DNA of 20,526 nt from positions 1-20,526 of the forward strand of contig CACXHH010000167.1 in the NCBI GenBank assembly GCA_902767455.1, written 5' to 3'. The position numbers were made by a program, and so were the translations under genes. Below the pieces are notes generated by a model. It was not told the DNA's origin, made no database searches, and saw only the letters and a list, made by a program, of their open reading frames with translations. Position 1 is the stretch's first letter, and the number at the start of each line of letters is the position of its first letter. The DNA is from an uncultured Eubacteriales bacterium. Lineage in GTDB: Bacteria > Bacillota > Clostridia > Christensenellales > Borkfalkiaceae. This document shows positions 1 to 9,548 of the stretch, piece by piece.

Positions 1-3000
1 CCCGCCGATATAGAGTTCTCTTATATCGTATTCGTCGGCTTGGCGCGAGAAGGTAAAATCAAAGCGCGGGTCGCCGCCGACTACGTTGTATACGGGCGTA
101 CCGTCGGCGTTGAAGAATTCCGATTTACTGCAACTCATTTCGACTTCGACTTCCGAACGCGCGTCGAAGTTGACGACGGTAGGACAGAAGGTGTAGCCTG
201 AAATGTTGGGCGAGTTCCCGAGCCCGTCGACGGCGTATATAGCCATCGTAACGTCTTTTTGTTCTTCCTTGGATATTCCGAGGGCTTCGTAAGTAAGTAA
301 GAAGGAAACGCGGTTGTTTTCGGGAATCTTTATGAAGTTCTTGTTCTCGTCGGCGTTGACGTCGTACAAGAGCCTGACTTGCGGATCGCTGCCGTTCCAA
401 AGGTAATAGAGATATACCTGAGCGATACCCGAAGAAGCTTCGCCGTAAGGCTCGTCTTTGATGTAGAATACGACGTTACGTTCCTTTAAGCCTTTGGTCG
501 CTTCTTCGACGAAGAGTCCGCTTATCGTAGGAATACTGTTATCGAACGTGAAAGGCCCGAACGTTCTCGTGGCGACCTTCCCGTACACGCTCTTCATATA
601 CACGTGCAGGTAGTACGTTCCCGATAATCCGCTCGCTTCGAGGATCACTCTCTGTTGCGAAGAGTTGAGCGTACGCTTCTTTTCGTACATCGCGGGAGCT
701 TCGGCTTCAACCGTCCAGGAATATTCCATTTCGGCGCCGCTCGCAGCTTTCGTGACGACAATGGGAACGGAAGCCGTTCTCTGCGGACCGGAAGGCAAAT
801 AGTAGTTGGTGTCGAGATCGATAACGGGCATTCTCGTATCGAGCGAGCACGCGTTGTTCCACTCGGTGTTTCTGGGAAGTTCGGGAACGGTCGTGGAGAA
901 GTTGTTTCTCTTTGACGAGTTGTAACCGTAGTCGCAGATGGAGCCGAAGTTGGAAACGTACGCTATCGACACCGAATCGACGTTGACTTCGGTAGAAGAA
1001 AGCGAAGGATCGAACTCGAAGTAAAGCGTATCGGTACCCGCGCCGCCGGCGTAAACGAAGTCTATCGTCGCAAGCGAGTTGCCTACGTTCGCCGTAATTA
1101 CCGGCGCCTTGCCCGAAACGTGAACGGGTTCGGAAAATCTCACCGAAAGGCGCAGTTTTTCGCCTACGTGTATAGTATTGTGGTCGATAAACCAGCGTTC
1201 AATGGTAGGAGCCTTGTTATCGATAAGGAGCCCGTACCCCACGACGTCGTTTATGTTTCTTGCGGGAACTATATAATTGTACACGGGGTACCCCGCGCCA
1301 TGACCGGAGGACACGTACGTTACGTACATACCTTCGTTTTCGTAAACGTTGAAACGGATATTGCCTTTGGAGCCTGCGGGCATAAGAAAGTATCTTCCCG
1401 CCGAAGCGACGCCGCGGGCTTCGGTAAGCGTTATCGAAGTTTTCTTGTCGTAAGTTTCGTTGTTGGCACTCAATCCGTCGTAACTGTGGCCGAGAACGAC
1501 GTTCTTGTTCTCATCGAACTTGTTAAGGAACACGCGGAACAACTGCGAGTTGTTTGATATGTCCGAAAGCGTCAATCTCAGATCCGGGTACCCTTCGGTA
1601 TGGCTGCCCGAAATCGACATTTTCATACCGAGATATACGTCCGCAAGCCCGGTGCTTACAAAGGTCGTCATCCAGTTCGTGTTTATGCTGAAATCGTAAT
1701 TGTTATCGTACGATCTGCCCGTTGCCGAAGTCGAATACATTTTCTCGAATACGACGTTGGGAAGCCCGTACTTGGTGCCGGACAAATAATCGTCAAAGAC
1801 GAGTATGCCGTCCTTCGTCGTAACGTTGAGTTCCTGAGCGCCGGGGCACGCGCATTCAAGATTAGCCTTGCCCTTTTCGGCGTTGCCTTCGATGGTTTCG
1901 ACGAACAACTCGAACGTCCTGTTGGCGTACTCATAAGTCGAGCTGTTATAGGTCGAAAATCCCGACGGATGAGTCTGGATAACGACCATCTGCTCCTTCA
2001 CCGTGGGGGTGAGCGTAACGGTGCCTTCGAACGCGTCGTAATCGCCGAGCTCGGCGATAGCGCTCTTGTTTCTCGTGCGGAGCGTTACGGTTATCGGATC
2101 GATTATTTCGTCCTGCGTGCCGACGTAAACGACTATTCTGTTGGAAACGTCAGCCTGCGCAACGCCAAGACTGTCCTTTTCGGCAGGTCTTAAATTGATC
2201 GCCGCGGGAACTACCGCCCTCTTTGCGATACGGTTGTAAGTGACGCAGATATCGGGATAAAGCGTGTAATAGATCTTGACCGACCAGCGTTCGGTCGAGT
2301 CGACGTTGACGTAAACGTAAGTCTTATCGCCTATCGTGCGCTCTATGGGCGTAGCCTTGACGTTACCCGTAAAGGTATAAGAGTAAACGGTAGTCGAGTC
2401 AAGCACGAACGAAAGCTTATCGTCGCTCGTGATATAGTAGCTGTCCGTACGGAACGGAGCGATATTTTCGGCGTCGAGATCGACGAATCTTCCGTCGTCC
2501 GTTCTCGTCACCCACTTGACCGTTTCGTAAGGATTAACGCGTGAAAGTTCGGCTATCGTGTGCATTTTGCCGGGATCGGTATCGGTCGCGGGTGACATCG
2601 TGTAGCCGTATTTGTCGACGACGATAAATTCGTATCTGCCGGCGTCGGTGTAGGTCAAGCCGTAATGCTGATTGCCTTCGTCGTCGGTGATAAGCTCGGC
2701 AACTTCGGCAAAGTCAACGGATTCGGAAGAAGCGCCCGGACGAGTCACGTAAACGCTTTCTATCTCGCTCGGAATACGATCTACGACCATGAATTCAACG
2801 TTGTCGTTATCGACGACTTCGATTTTCGTGTCAAGCGGCTGTTTGGCTTTTGAAACGTTAAGCTTGAAGCCGTTGCCCGCGCGGTCGTAAAGTTCTATCT
2901 CGAACACGCCGTAAGGAAGTTCGTACGCCGAGTCTACCGCCGCAAGGTCTTTGAGCGAGAAGCCCGCCTCGAACTTTTTCGTACCGTCGGTCAGGTTGAA

Positions 3001-6000
3001 TACCGCCACGTAAGTATACGTATCGGCGTCGTAACCGAAACCGTGATAATCGTTGTACGATACGTTCTCGGAAAACGCTTTGTCTTCTATGAGCTGAATG
3101 GTAAATTCGGTGGTGTGGATCGTTTCGCCGTCGTTGTTCGCGTTATACCAGGCGTTGTAGTGCATGGTGTGAGCCGCGTCGATTTCGGCGTACTGAACGA
3201 TCATGGTAGGCGCGTCCTTATCGACGTAAACGGCGTAATCGCGCATGCCGTTTTCGTCGAGTTCGCGTATTACGTAAGTGCCCGAACCCGCGACGGACTG
3301 CGTGAGATAAGGAGTGGTAAGAAGCTTGAAATCGTTCTTGTAAGCTTCCACGCTCAACACGACTTCGCCCGTAGATTCGTCGAATTTAGCGGGGGCGTAA
3401 TAAATCTTCGTGGTGTTGAGATACTCGAACTTATACGCCGAAATAAGAGTAGGCGCGTCTTTATCGTTGTACTTATCGTAGAATATTTCTTTATCGAAGG
3501 TATATTCGAGCGGAGAAACGCCTGCCCCGTCGTAAGTAAGTTCGGTAGACGGATTGCCCGCCGAGGACGTTACGGTAAACGCCGAAGGCACGCGGGCGGG
3601 ATCGACGTAGAGCGCACCGCTTTCCGAAACGCCCGTCATCGAATTGAGATAAAGATCGCTGCCCTTTTGAATTATGATATTTACTACTTTATCCAAAACG
3701 GACACGAGTCTTCCCGAGAGCTTGTTTACGTCTATCGTCAAGGACGAAGACGTATCGCCGTAGTAATAGTACGCCCAATCTCTTTGCGAAGTGGAGAAGT
3801 TCCATGTCGTGGACTTATAACGTATCCATATCTCGCCGGCGGAAGGTCTGCGGCTCTCTTCGCGTTCGACAGTGAGCGTGCCGTTGTTGAAGGCGCGGAC
3901 GTCGTCTTCGGTAAGACGAACGGCGTAAAAGTCACGATACTCCATCGTCGTAACGTAGTCCACCGCCTTTTCCCTGCCGGAGAACACCAAAGGCTCGATC
4001 GAATCGTTATAGTACGCGCTCACGCTCGAGCCCATACCCGTACCCGTACGCGAATAGAAACGCGAACTGCTGAGCATAAACAGCTTGTTCTTGTAGTTTA
4101 CGCCGACGTTGAATATCTTGTCGTAGTTGGAGTCTGCACTCTTATCGTTGCCGTCGGTAACGTAGAAGCGTTGAGTCTGCGAGTAAAACTCGTCGGAACC
4201 GAATTCGGCGTAAGTCGTGAATTCGTAATAACCGACGACTTTGGCTTTAAACGATATCTGAGAGTTTGTGCCGCCGTTTGCCTGAACGGCGTAGTTCGTG
4301 AAATACGTCTTTCCCGACTGACCTATCGTTCCGTCGCCGTTGACGGAAAGCGGGATACGCATATTGTTTTCTATCTTGTACGCGTTGAAAAGATAATAAC
4401 CGTTAGTCGGGTTGCTCTGACCGGGCCTTCCGATAACTATCGTCTTAGCGCCCGAAGATATATCGACGACGTATGCGTTTTCGGCGTAGAAAGTCGTTTT
4501 GGAAAACACGGGCAGACAATTGTCGCTGTCGTCGGTGACAGTGACTCCGTCTATCGAAACGAAGGGCGCGAACAGATCGCGCATATCGAACGTTTCGGGT
4601 GTTTCGGAAGAGTATATCTCGGAAACGTTGCCGACGACGTCGGTCGCAACGAGCCCGATATAATAATCGCCGAAGGCTTTTTTGCCGTCCTCATCCTTCA
4701 ATCCGACGTGGTTTTCGGCGTTGACGGCAAAACTCAGAACGCCGTCGTTAAACTCGGTTCCAAAGCCGCCTATCGTAGATACGTTTGCGTCGTTCGTCGA
4801 GCCGTAAAGCAAAAACGTCTTTGTTTCGCTGTCGGGATCGTCGGCGTCGAAGCGGTTTTCGCGTAAGTACAGTATAACGTTTCCAAGCCCCGAAAGCTCG
4901 TCTATTCTGACGGAAACGTTCTTTTCGCGCACGTTGCCGTTTATAGACATTTCGGAAAGATCCGGCGCGGCGTTGTCTATTCTGACGGGGCCGAATCTTC
5001 TGAAAGTCCCGTTCTCGTCCGAATAAGTCGACTTGGCGTATACGTGGAGATAGTACGTCCCCGATACGCCAGACAACGTGGTGTCTATTTCGCCGTTTGA
5101 CGAATACTCTATCTTAAAAGGCGTCATTTCCTTATAACGCAAAGATTCGTCGCGTATTTTAAGATCTTCGGCGTTTTGGATCTTGCCGATATTGCGTTCG
5201 TACTCGTATATCGCGGCAAGGTCTGCTTTTCTATATATATAATAGTCCTTGGAAGCGTCCACGACGATATCCGAAGAAGCTCTCATCTCGCCGTCGATTA
5301 TTTCGTAGTATTTATCGAGTTCGGCGCTCGTCGGGTTTTCGACCTTGACGTAGTTTATATCGGGAGCGGTAGACCACAGATAGTAGGTCCCGTGAAGGTT
5401 GTTCGTTCCCGAAGAACTTATCGTAGTGCGATAATCTTTGACGTATTCGCTCGGTATCTCGCCGTTATGTTCGACTATCGGGCTGCGGTTGTCGAAGTTG
5501 AGCGAAAGCGAGCTTCTGACTTGTCTCGGAGCGCTCTTGTCGGCTTCGAGTAGAGCAAGCGTCGTGTAGTTTTTGCAGTAATTGTTCTGATCGTTTCTGT
5601 TTCTGCCGTAGTCGCAGATCTTGTTGATATTGTCGAAGCCTTCCACTTCGATATTGTTTATAGTACCGATAAGAGAAGCGTCGTATTCGTCTTTCGCGGC
5701 GGAAGGATCGAACTCGAAGATTAGAGTGTCGGTGGCAAGGCCTTTATGATTGCCGTTCCACAGTTCGTTGACGCAATTAAAGGTCGCCGAATACCCGTTG
5801 AAGCCGCCCGTGCCCGACAGTTTGGTTCTCAATTTGATTCCGGAAATATCTTCCGCCGACGCGTTTATGGGTTCGTTGAAGCGAACGGAAATACGTATCT
5901 TGTCGCCCTTTTGCGTGGTAGTCGGATCGACGTACCATCCTTTTATCGTAGGCGCCGTTTCGTCTACCAGTATCCAGTTAAGATTCCAGTCGTACGTTTG

Positions 6001-7041
6001 ACGCCACCAGTTGGAATCGCTTTTGAAGGTTTCGTAAAGCGTTCTCGAAGAAACCTTCATATATTTATAGTTGGAACGATTGAGTGTGTTAGTCCCATCG
6101 AAAACGTAGTTCGAATCGGCAAAAGACTCGCTCTCGTGCTTCATATCCCCGTAACCCTGACCGAAGGTAAGCTTATCTTCGTCGATATGACGGAGAGTTA
6201 CGGTATATAGCTGAGTGCCCGAAGTGGAGCCGTCGTACAGTTTGACGGTACACCAGGACGTCATCGTGACGCCGCTCTCGTCAAGCATACAGTAGCCGCC
6301 GAAATAGAGATTCGCAAGCCCCATATCGAGATAATCGCCGTTGTACGCCGTGCCGCTGCCGTCGAACGTTGCCGACGCCGTAAGCGTCTGACCGGTTTTA
6401 TCTTCGTGATACAATTTAAGCGAGCTCGGATTTTGAAGTTTCGACATAGTGTAGCCGTTCAATATCTGACGGCCCAACTCGTTGTTCGTCTGGTAAGAAT
6501 GCAATTTTTTCGACGTGGAAACGATAGATATGCGTACTTGCGAGCCGCCTTCCAGCACCGAAAAGTTTTCGGTCAGAACTTCGTATATTTCTACGGTGAA
6601 ATAAGGATAGTTATCGTTTACGGCGAACCTGTCAAGGTTTTTGTTGACCTTTATCGAAACGGTATCGTAAAAGACGCCGTTACTAAAGCTCGATCTTCTC
6701 AAAGATACCGTTTCGTCGAAAGCGGTATAGTCAAGCCCGGCTACGGCGGTGGCGTTACGGGTGCGGATCTTTACTTTGACCTCTTCTATTTCCACTCCTT
6801 CGGGAACGCCGCAGACTATCTTTACGGTGACGGTATCGCTGTTTCCCGTAGTTACTTGGGTCGACGTGAGCTTCGTTTCGTCGAAAGTGAGCGCGACTTT
6901 ATACGCGCCCAGCCAGGATGGATAGGCGTAAGCTTGTTCGGTCTTATGAAATACCGCGACAGACATCAAAGAAATTATGACGAAAGCCCACGCAGCGACG
7001 AAGGCTATCGGTTTTATTATCTTATTCCTTTTCGTTTTCAT
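1..7041 (-). CDS. Giant secreted Calx-beta / Ig-like repeat surface protein, C-terminus beyond the left edge
   Basis: The frame is open from the ATG at 7041 to position 1, giving 2,347 codons with no stop, so the C-terminus lies outside the window. Residues 1-39 form a Sec signal peptide (basic MKTKRNK, hydrophobic stretch 8-31, likely cleavage AYA/YP). A Calx-beta-type domain covers about residues 48-185, with the hallmark AGLDYTAFDETVSL segment near 101-114. A second Calx-beta lies at about 1605-1745 (RTRN at 1655-1658). Between them come Ig-like domains opening with D-x-x-AP motifs (DETAPT, DNAAPD) and a CDYG motif at 476-479 that recurs at 2036-2039. The layout is therefore a super-module of about 1,560 residues repeated at least partly. 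Calx-beta domains are known in adhesins and often bind calcium; an adhesive or matrix role is inferred. The start is fixed by AAGGAG seven bases upstream and by the ATGA overlap with the coupling-ATPase gene. No cell-wall anchor can be judged because the C-terminus is missing. Confidence 0.85.
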   Translation of the reverse strand, partial: MKTKRNKIIKPIAFVAAWAFVIISLMSVAVFHKTEQAYAYPSWLGAYKVALTFDETKLTSTQVTTGNSDTVTVKIVCGVPEGVEIEEVKVKIRTRNATAVAGLDYTAFDETVSLRRSSFSNGVFYDTVSIKVNKNLDRFAVNDNYPYFTVEIYEVLTENFSVLEGGSQVRISIVSTSKKLHSYQTNNELGRQILNGYTMSKLQNPSSLKLYHEDKTGQTLTASATFDGSGTAYNGDYLDMGLANLYFGGYCMLDESGVTMTSWCTVKLYDGSTSGTQLYTVTLRHIDEDKLTFGQGYGDMKHESESFADSNYVFDGTNTLNRSNYKYMKVSSRTLYETFKSDSNWWRQTYDWNLNWILVDETAPTIKGWYVDPTTTQKGDKIRISVRFNEPINASAEDISGIKLRTKLSGTGGFNGYSATFNCVNELWNGNHKGLATDTLIFEFDPSAAKDEYDASLIGTINNIEVEGFDNINKICDYGRNRNDQNNYCKNYTTLALLEADKSAPRQVRSSLSLNFDNRSPIVEHNGEIPSEYVKDYRTTISSSGTNNLHGTYYLWSTAPDINYVKVENPTSAELDKYYEIIDGEMRASSDIVVDASKDYYIYRKADLAAIYEYERNIGKIQNAEDLKIRDESLRYKEMTPFKIEYSSNGEIDTTLSGVSGTYYLHVYAKSTYSDENGTFRRFGPVRIDNAAPDLSEMSINGNVREKNVSVRIDELSGLGNVILYLRENRFDADDPDSETKTFLLYGSTNDANVSTIGGFGTEFNDGVLSFAVNAENHVGLKDEDGKKAFGDYYIGLVATDVVGNVSEIYSSETPETFDMRDLFAPFVSIDGVTVTDDSDNCLPVFSKTTFYAENAYVVDISSGAKTIVIGRPGQSNPTNGYYLFNAYKIENNMRIPLSVNGDGTIGQSGKTYFTNYAVQANGGTNSQISFKAKVVGYYEFTTYAEFGSDEFYSQTQRFYVTDGNDKSADSNYDKIFNVGVNYKNKLFMLSSSRFYSRTGTGMGSSVSAYYNDSIEPLVFSGREKAVDYVTTMEYRDFYAVRLTEDDVRAFNNGTLTVEREESRRPSAGEIWIRYKSTTWNFSTSQRDWAYYYYGDTSSSLTIDVNKLSGRLVSVLDKVVNIIIQKGSDLYLNSMTGVSESGALYVDPARVPSAFTVTSSAGNPSTELTYDGAGVSPLEYTFDKEIFYDKYNDKDAPTLISAYKFEYLNTTKIYYAPAKFDESTGEVVLSVEAYKNDFKLLTTPYLTQSVAGSGTYVIRELDENGMRDYAVYVDKDAPTMIVQYAEIDAAHTMHYNAWYNANNDGETIHTTEFTIQLIEDKAFSENVSYNDYHGFGYDADTYTYVAVFNLTDGTKKFEAGFSLKDLAAVDSAYELPYGVFEIELYDRAGNGFKLNVSKAKQPLDTKIEVVDNDNVEFMVVDRIPSEIESVYVTRPGASSESVDFAEVAELITDDEGNQHYGLTYTDAGRYEFIVVDKYGYTMSPATDTDPGKMHTIAELSRVNPYETVKWVTRTDDGRFVDLDAENIAPFRTDSYYITSDDKLSFVLDSTTVYSYTFTGNVKATPIERTIGDKTYVYVNVDSTERWSVKIYYTLYPDICVTYNRIAKRAVVPAAINLRPAEKDSLGVAQADVSNRIVVYVGTQDEIIDPITVTLRTRNKSAIAELGDYDAFEGTVTLTPTVKEQMVVIQTHPSGFSTYNSSTYEYANRTFELFVETIEGNAEKGKANLECACPGAQELNVTTKDGILVFDDYLSGTKYGLPNVVFEKMYSTSATGRSYDNNYDFSINTNWMTTFVSTGLADVYLGMKMSISGSHTEGYPDLRLTLSDISNNSQLFRVFLNKFDENKNVVLGHSYDGLSANNETYDKKTSITLTEARGVASAGRYFLMPAGSKGNIRFNVYENEGMYVTYVSSGHGAGYPVYNYIVPARNINDVVGYGLLIDNKAPTIERWFIDHNTIHVGEKLRLSVRFSEPVHVSGKAPVITANVGNSLATIDFVYAGGAGTDTLYFEFDPSLSSTEVNVDSVSIAYVSNFGSICDYGYNSSKRNNFSTTVPELPRNTEWNNACSLDTRMPVIDLDTNYYLPSGPQRTASVPIVVTKAASGAEMEYSWTVEAEAPAMYEKKRTLNSSQQRVILEASGLSGTYYLHVYMKSVYGKVATRTFGPFTFDNSIPTISGLFVEEATKGLKERNVVFYIKDEPYGEASSGIAQVYLYYLWNGSDPQVRLLYDVNADENKNFIKIPENNRVSFLLTYEALGISKEEQKDVTMAIYAVDGLGNSPNISGYTFCPTVVNFDARSEVEVEMSCSKSEFFNADGTPVYNVVGGDPRFDFTFSRQADEYDIRELYIGG

Positions 7042-7054
7042 TTTCTTTCTCCTT
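7038..7054 (-). promoter_or_regulatory. Translational coupling site: AAGGAG plus ATGA start/stop overlap
   Basis: The TGA stop of the VirD4-like gene (7040-7038) overlaps the ATG of the giant surface protein gene (7041-7039) as ATGA. A strong ribosome binding site, AAGGAG at 7054-7049, lies within the last codons of the ATPase gene, seven bases before the start. This arrangement suggests the two proteins are made from one message with coupled translation. Confidence 0.85.
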
Positions 7055-9536
7055 CCTTGACGAGAGAATCGCTTAAAAGGTCTTCTATCTTTGCGTCGGG
7101 GTGGCTCGCCTTGTATTGCTTCCACATTCTCAGAATGTCTTGCGCCGCCTGAGCGTCGTCGTCACCCCTTTCGCGCGCGGTTTCGGTCGTTTCTTCGGAA
7201 GCGGCTTGCGCACTTTCGACGTACGCCGCGTACTCTTCCGCCGAAACTTCGGCTTTCGTTTCCGTACGTTTATCCATATTCGAGCTTACGCCGCCGGAAG
7301 CCGTATTGTTTCCGCTTGCGGAAGATGCTTCCGCCGCTTTCTTTTCGGCTTTTTCCTGTTGATCCTTTTCGATGAGATCGTTACGCTTTGCTATGTTGTA
7401 GAAAGCTTCCTTCTCGTCGAACAGGCGGTTGTTGAGTTCGGAAGTATCCATCTTACCCATTTTATAAAAGGGCACTTTAAAGCTCGGGGTAAAGTAGGTC
7501 ATGAGCGGGTAGTTACCGAACGTAACTACTATCGAGTGACCTATATCGCCCGGGTGGTTGAGCCTTTGAAGTTCGCTCGGGTAGATGAGCGGTCTTACCT
7601 GCATCTGCGTAGTAACGTTTATATCCCTTGCGGAATTCGCGCTGCCCGAAGAGCTGTTGGTGGCGACCGTGATATTACCGCACAGCTCGCTGTACTCTTT
7701 ACACGTTCCCATATCGTTGGAACCTATGAACATCTTGATACCGCAGTTACCTTTTACGATATCGGCTACCTTGTCGCCGTAAACGTTGTTGAGCTGAGCG
7801 TAAGACTGTATTATCATATTGAACCAAATCTTACGGCTACGGCCGACCGTTATCATCTTGTCGAACTTGTCGATCTTGGGCATGTTCGCGAACTCGTCGA
7901 GAATATAGTAAACGTTTCTCGGGAGCGAAAGGTCTTCGTAAGACGAAGCTATTTTAATGAGCGCCTTGTAAATAGAAAGCATGAAGATAGCGGCAAGGTT
8001 GTATCTCGTGTCCTTTTCGTCAGGTATCTTCAAAAAGAGCGCCGTAGGTCTGTCGGCAAGGTTTTCGGGTATGAAGTCGCTCGCCGAAGTCAAAGCGCAG
8101 ATACCCGAGTCGTTGAACATCGTAAGCTTTTCGTAAACGATGGACATATAGCTCGCGCGCGTGGATTCGGCGGCGTCGCAAACCTGTTTGCTAAGCGACA
8201 AAGCCTTGCTCAAAGGGCTGCGCCCGGCAAAGTAGCGGCGCAGTTCGTAATAGTCCTTGTTACTGTTCTGAAGTATTTTGGCAAGGTTGAAGAAGTTGAA
8301 TTTTTCCTTTACCATGCCGAGGCGCGGGTCTTCGCTGTCTTCGAGCATTGCAAGAAGAGTCGCAAGCGTTATGGCTCTCGCGCCTTTTTCCCACATAGGG
8401 TCCTTTTCGTTTTCTACGGGAACGAGTGCGGAAACCAAGTCGTTTAGATCCTCGTAAACTTCGTCGAAAGTCTTTTTCTTGTAAACCTTGATAGCAGTTT
8501 TAAGGTTTTCCATACTCGAGTAAGCCTTGTTCTCGAATACGTACCACGGTTTCCCCGCTTCAAAGGTGTTTACGGGGTCTGCGGGGGTAAACTTCTTTTC
8601 GTCCAACGCGTCAGTGTGCTTGAAAACGTTCTTATTGGCGTTGACGTAGCTTTGATAGTGGTCCCAGATGGAATCGAGCGGATTCCAGCGGTACGAAGAA
8701 TACGTATCACGAAGGTCGATGACCTTTACGTCGTAGCCGCGTTCTTTCAAAAATCCGCTGTGGAGCGAGAAAAGTTCGCCTTTAGGGTCTGTCATTATCA
8801 TAGAAGAGCCCGCGCCCGAAGCGCCGATGAGCTGTATCATCGGGTTGACGAACGTAGTCGTTTTACCGCTACCGGTGGAACCTATGATTATCGAGTGACA
8901 GGGCGAGTTGAAAAGGATATCCATATCCTTTCCTTTGGCGTTGACTTTCGCCATTACGGGCACGCCGTCCTTTTTGACGTTGGCAAGTTCGCTGTATTTA
9001 TGCGGCTTGAATATCTTGTTCTTCTCGTCGTCGTTCATCCAACGCGAGTTTTCAAGGTTTGCCTCCATCTGTTTGAGTTTGCCCTTGCCGCGTAAGCCGG
9101 TATAGCGCATGAATCTCCACAGCTCTCTGTCGATAAACCCGAGATATATCGCCGAAAAGAGAACGAGAATACTGAACTGCAATCCGAGAAACAGCCAGTC
9201 CCAGCTGATTATTCTCGAAAAAACTCCGTTCCAGTCGAAGTTATCGAAGTTGCCGCCGTTTACTATTATCCCGAATACGATTATCGCAAGGAAAAACGAT
9301 ATCATTATCGACGAACAAAGCGTGAAGATAATATCGTGAACTTTGCCCGTAAATATCTTATGAGCGAAGATTATCACGCCGATATTTATCAATATGAAGA
9401 ACGCGAACCCCGTATATCCGAGCGCCTTAGCAACGGTGAAAGAGCCCGTCAGCAAAAGGATGGGAATAACTATCACTGCCGACGCGGCAAGCGAAGCCGA
9501 GAGCAATATTATTGAAAATTTACGTCTGTCCTGCAT
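7038..9536 (-). CDS. VirD4/TraG-family type IV coupling protein (membrane-bound ATPase)
   Basis: This 832-residue protein has the layout of type IV coupling proteins, hexameric inner-membrane ATPases that deliver DNA or protein substrates to a type IV secretion channel. Four membrane segments lie at about 8-30, 37-59, 67-93 and 108-133. Walker A is GSTGSGKTT at 219-227 (Lys225), followed by MTDPKGEL and a DLRDTYSSYRWNPL segment typical of VirD4. Walker B is YYILDEFANMP with Asp547-Glu548, followed by the family motif IIQSYAQL. All motifs are intact, so it is probably an active enzyme. Residues 721-832 form a charged, Ala/Glu-rich extension of low complexity ending in a short helical-looking segment; such tails can bind substrates or adaptors. 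It is the middle gene of an operon between a huge lipoprotein and a giant surface protein, and no relaxase, VirB4, VirB6 or other T4SS gene is visible. It could be the edge of an integrative conjugative element, or a coupling ATPase used for something else. Confidence 0.93.
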   Translation of the reverse strand: MQDRRKFSIILLSASLAASAVIVIPILLLTGSFTVAKALGYTGFAFFILINIGVIIFAHKIFTGKVHDIIFTLCSSIMISFFLAIIVFGIIVNGGNFDNFDWNGVFSRIISWDWLFLGLQFSILVLFSAIYLGFIDRELWRFMRYTGLRGKGKLKQMEANLENSRWMNDDEKNKIFKPHKYSELANVKKDGVPVMAKVNAKGKDMDILFNSPCHSIIIGSTGSGKTTTFVNPMIQLIGASGAGSSMIMTDPKGELFSLHSGFLKERGYDVKVIDLRDTYSSYRWNPLDSIWDHYQSYVNANKNVFKHTDALDEKKFTPADPVNTFEAGKPWYVFENKAYSSMENLKTAIKVYKKKTFDEVYEDLNDLVSALVPVENEKDPMWEKGARAITLATLLAMLEDSEDPRLGMVKEKFNFFNLAKILQNSNKDYYELRRYFAGRSPLSKALSLSKQVCDAAESTRASYMSIVYEKLTMFNDSGICALTSASDFIPENLADRPTALFLKIPDEKDTRYNLAAIFMLSIYKALIKIASSYEDLSLPRNVYYILDEFANMPKIDKFDKMITVGRSRKIWFNMIIQSYAQLNNVYGDKVADIVKGNCGIKMFIGSNDMGTCKEYSELCGNITVATNSSSGSANSARDINVTTQMQVRPLIYPSELQRLNHPGDIGHSIVVTFGNYPLMTYFTPSFKVPFYKMGKMDTSELNNRLFDEKEAFYNIAKRNDLIEKDQQEKAEKKAAEASSASGNNTASGGVSSNMDKRTETKAEVSAEEYAAYVESAQAASEETTETARERGDDDAQAAQDILRMWKQYKASHPDAKIEDLLSDSLVKEGERK

Positions 9537-9542
9537 AATTCA

Positions 9543-9548
9543 CTCCTT
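9543..9548 (-). promoter_or_regulatory. Ribosome binding site of the coupling-ATPase gene, overlapping the upstream stop
   Basis: AAGGAG reads on the minus strand and shares its first two bases with the TAA stop (9549-9547) of the upstream lipoprotein gene. It sits six bases before the ATG at 9536. The gap between the two genes is only 10 bases, which supports a shared transcript. Confidence 0.85.

Noticed and set aside
7101..8447. A 448-codon plus-strand open frame opposite the coupling ATPase
   Set aside because: It is in codon register with the real gene, has no ribosome site and gives a low-complexity Arg/Val-rich product. It is a shadow of the ATPase gene.
7038..9536. Calling the region an integrative conjugative element
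   Set aside because: Only the coupling protein is present. No relaxase, integrase, VirB4 or attachment site was seen in the window.
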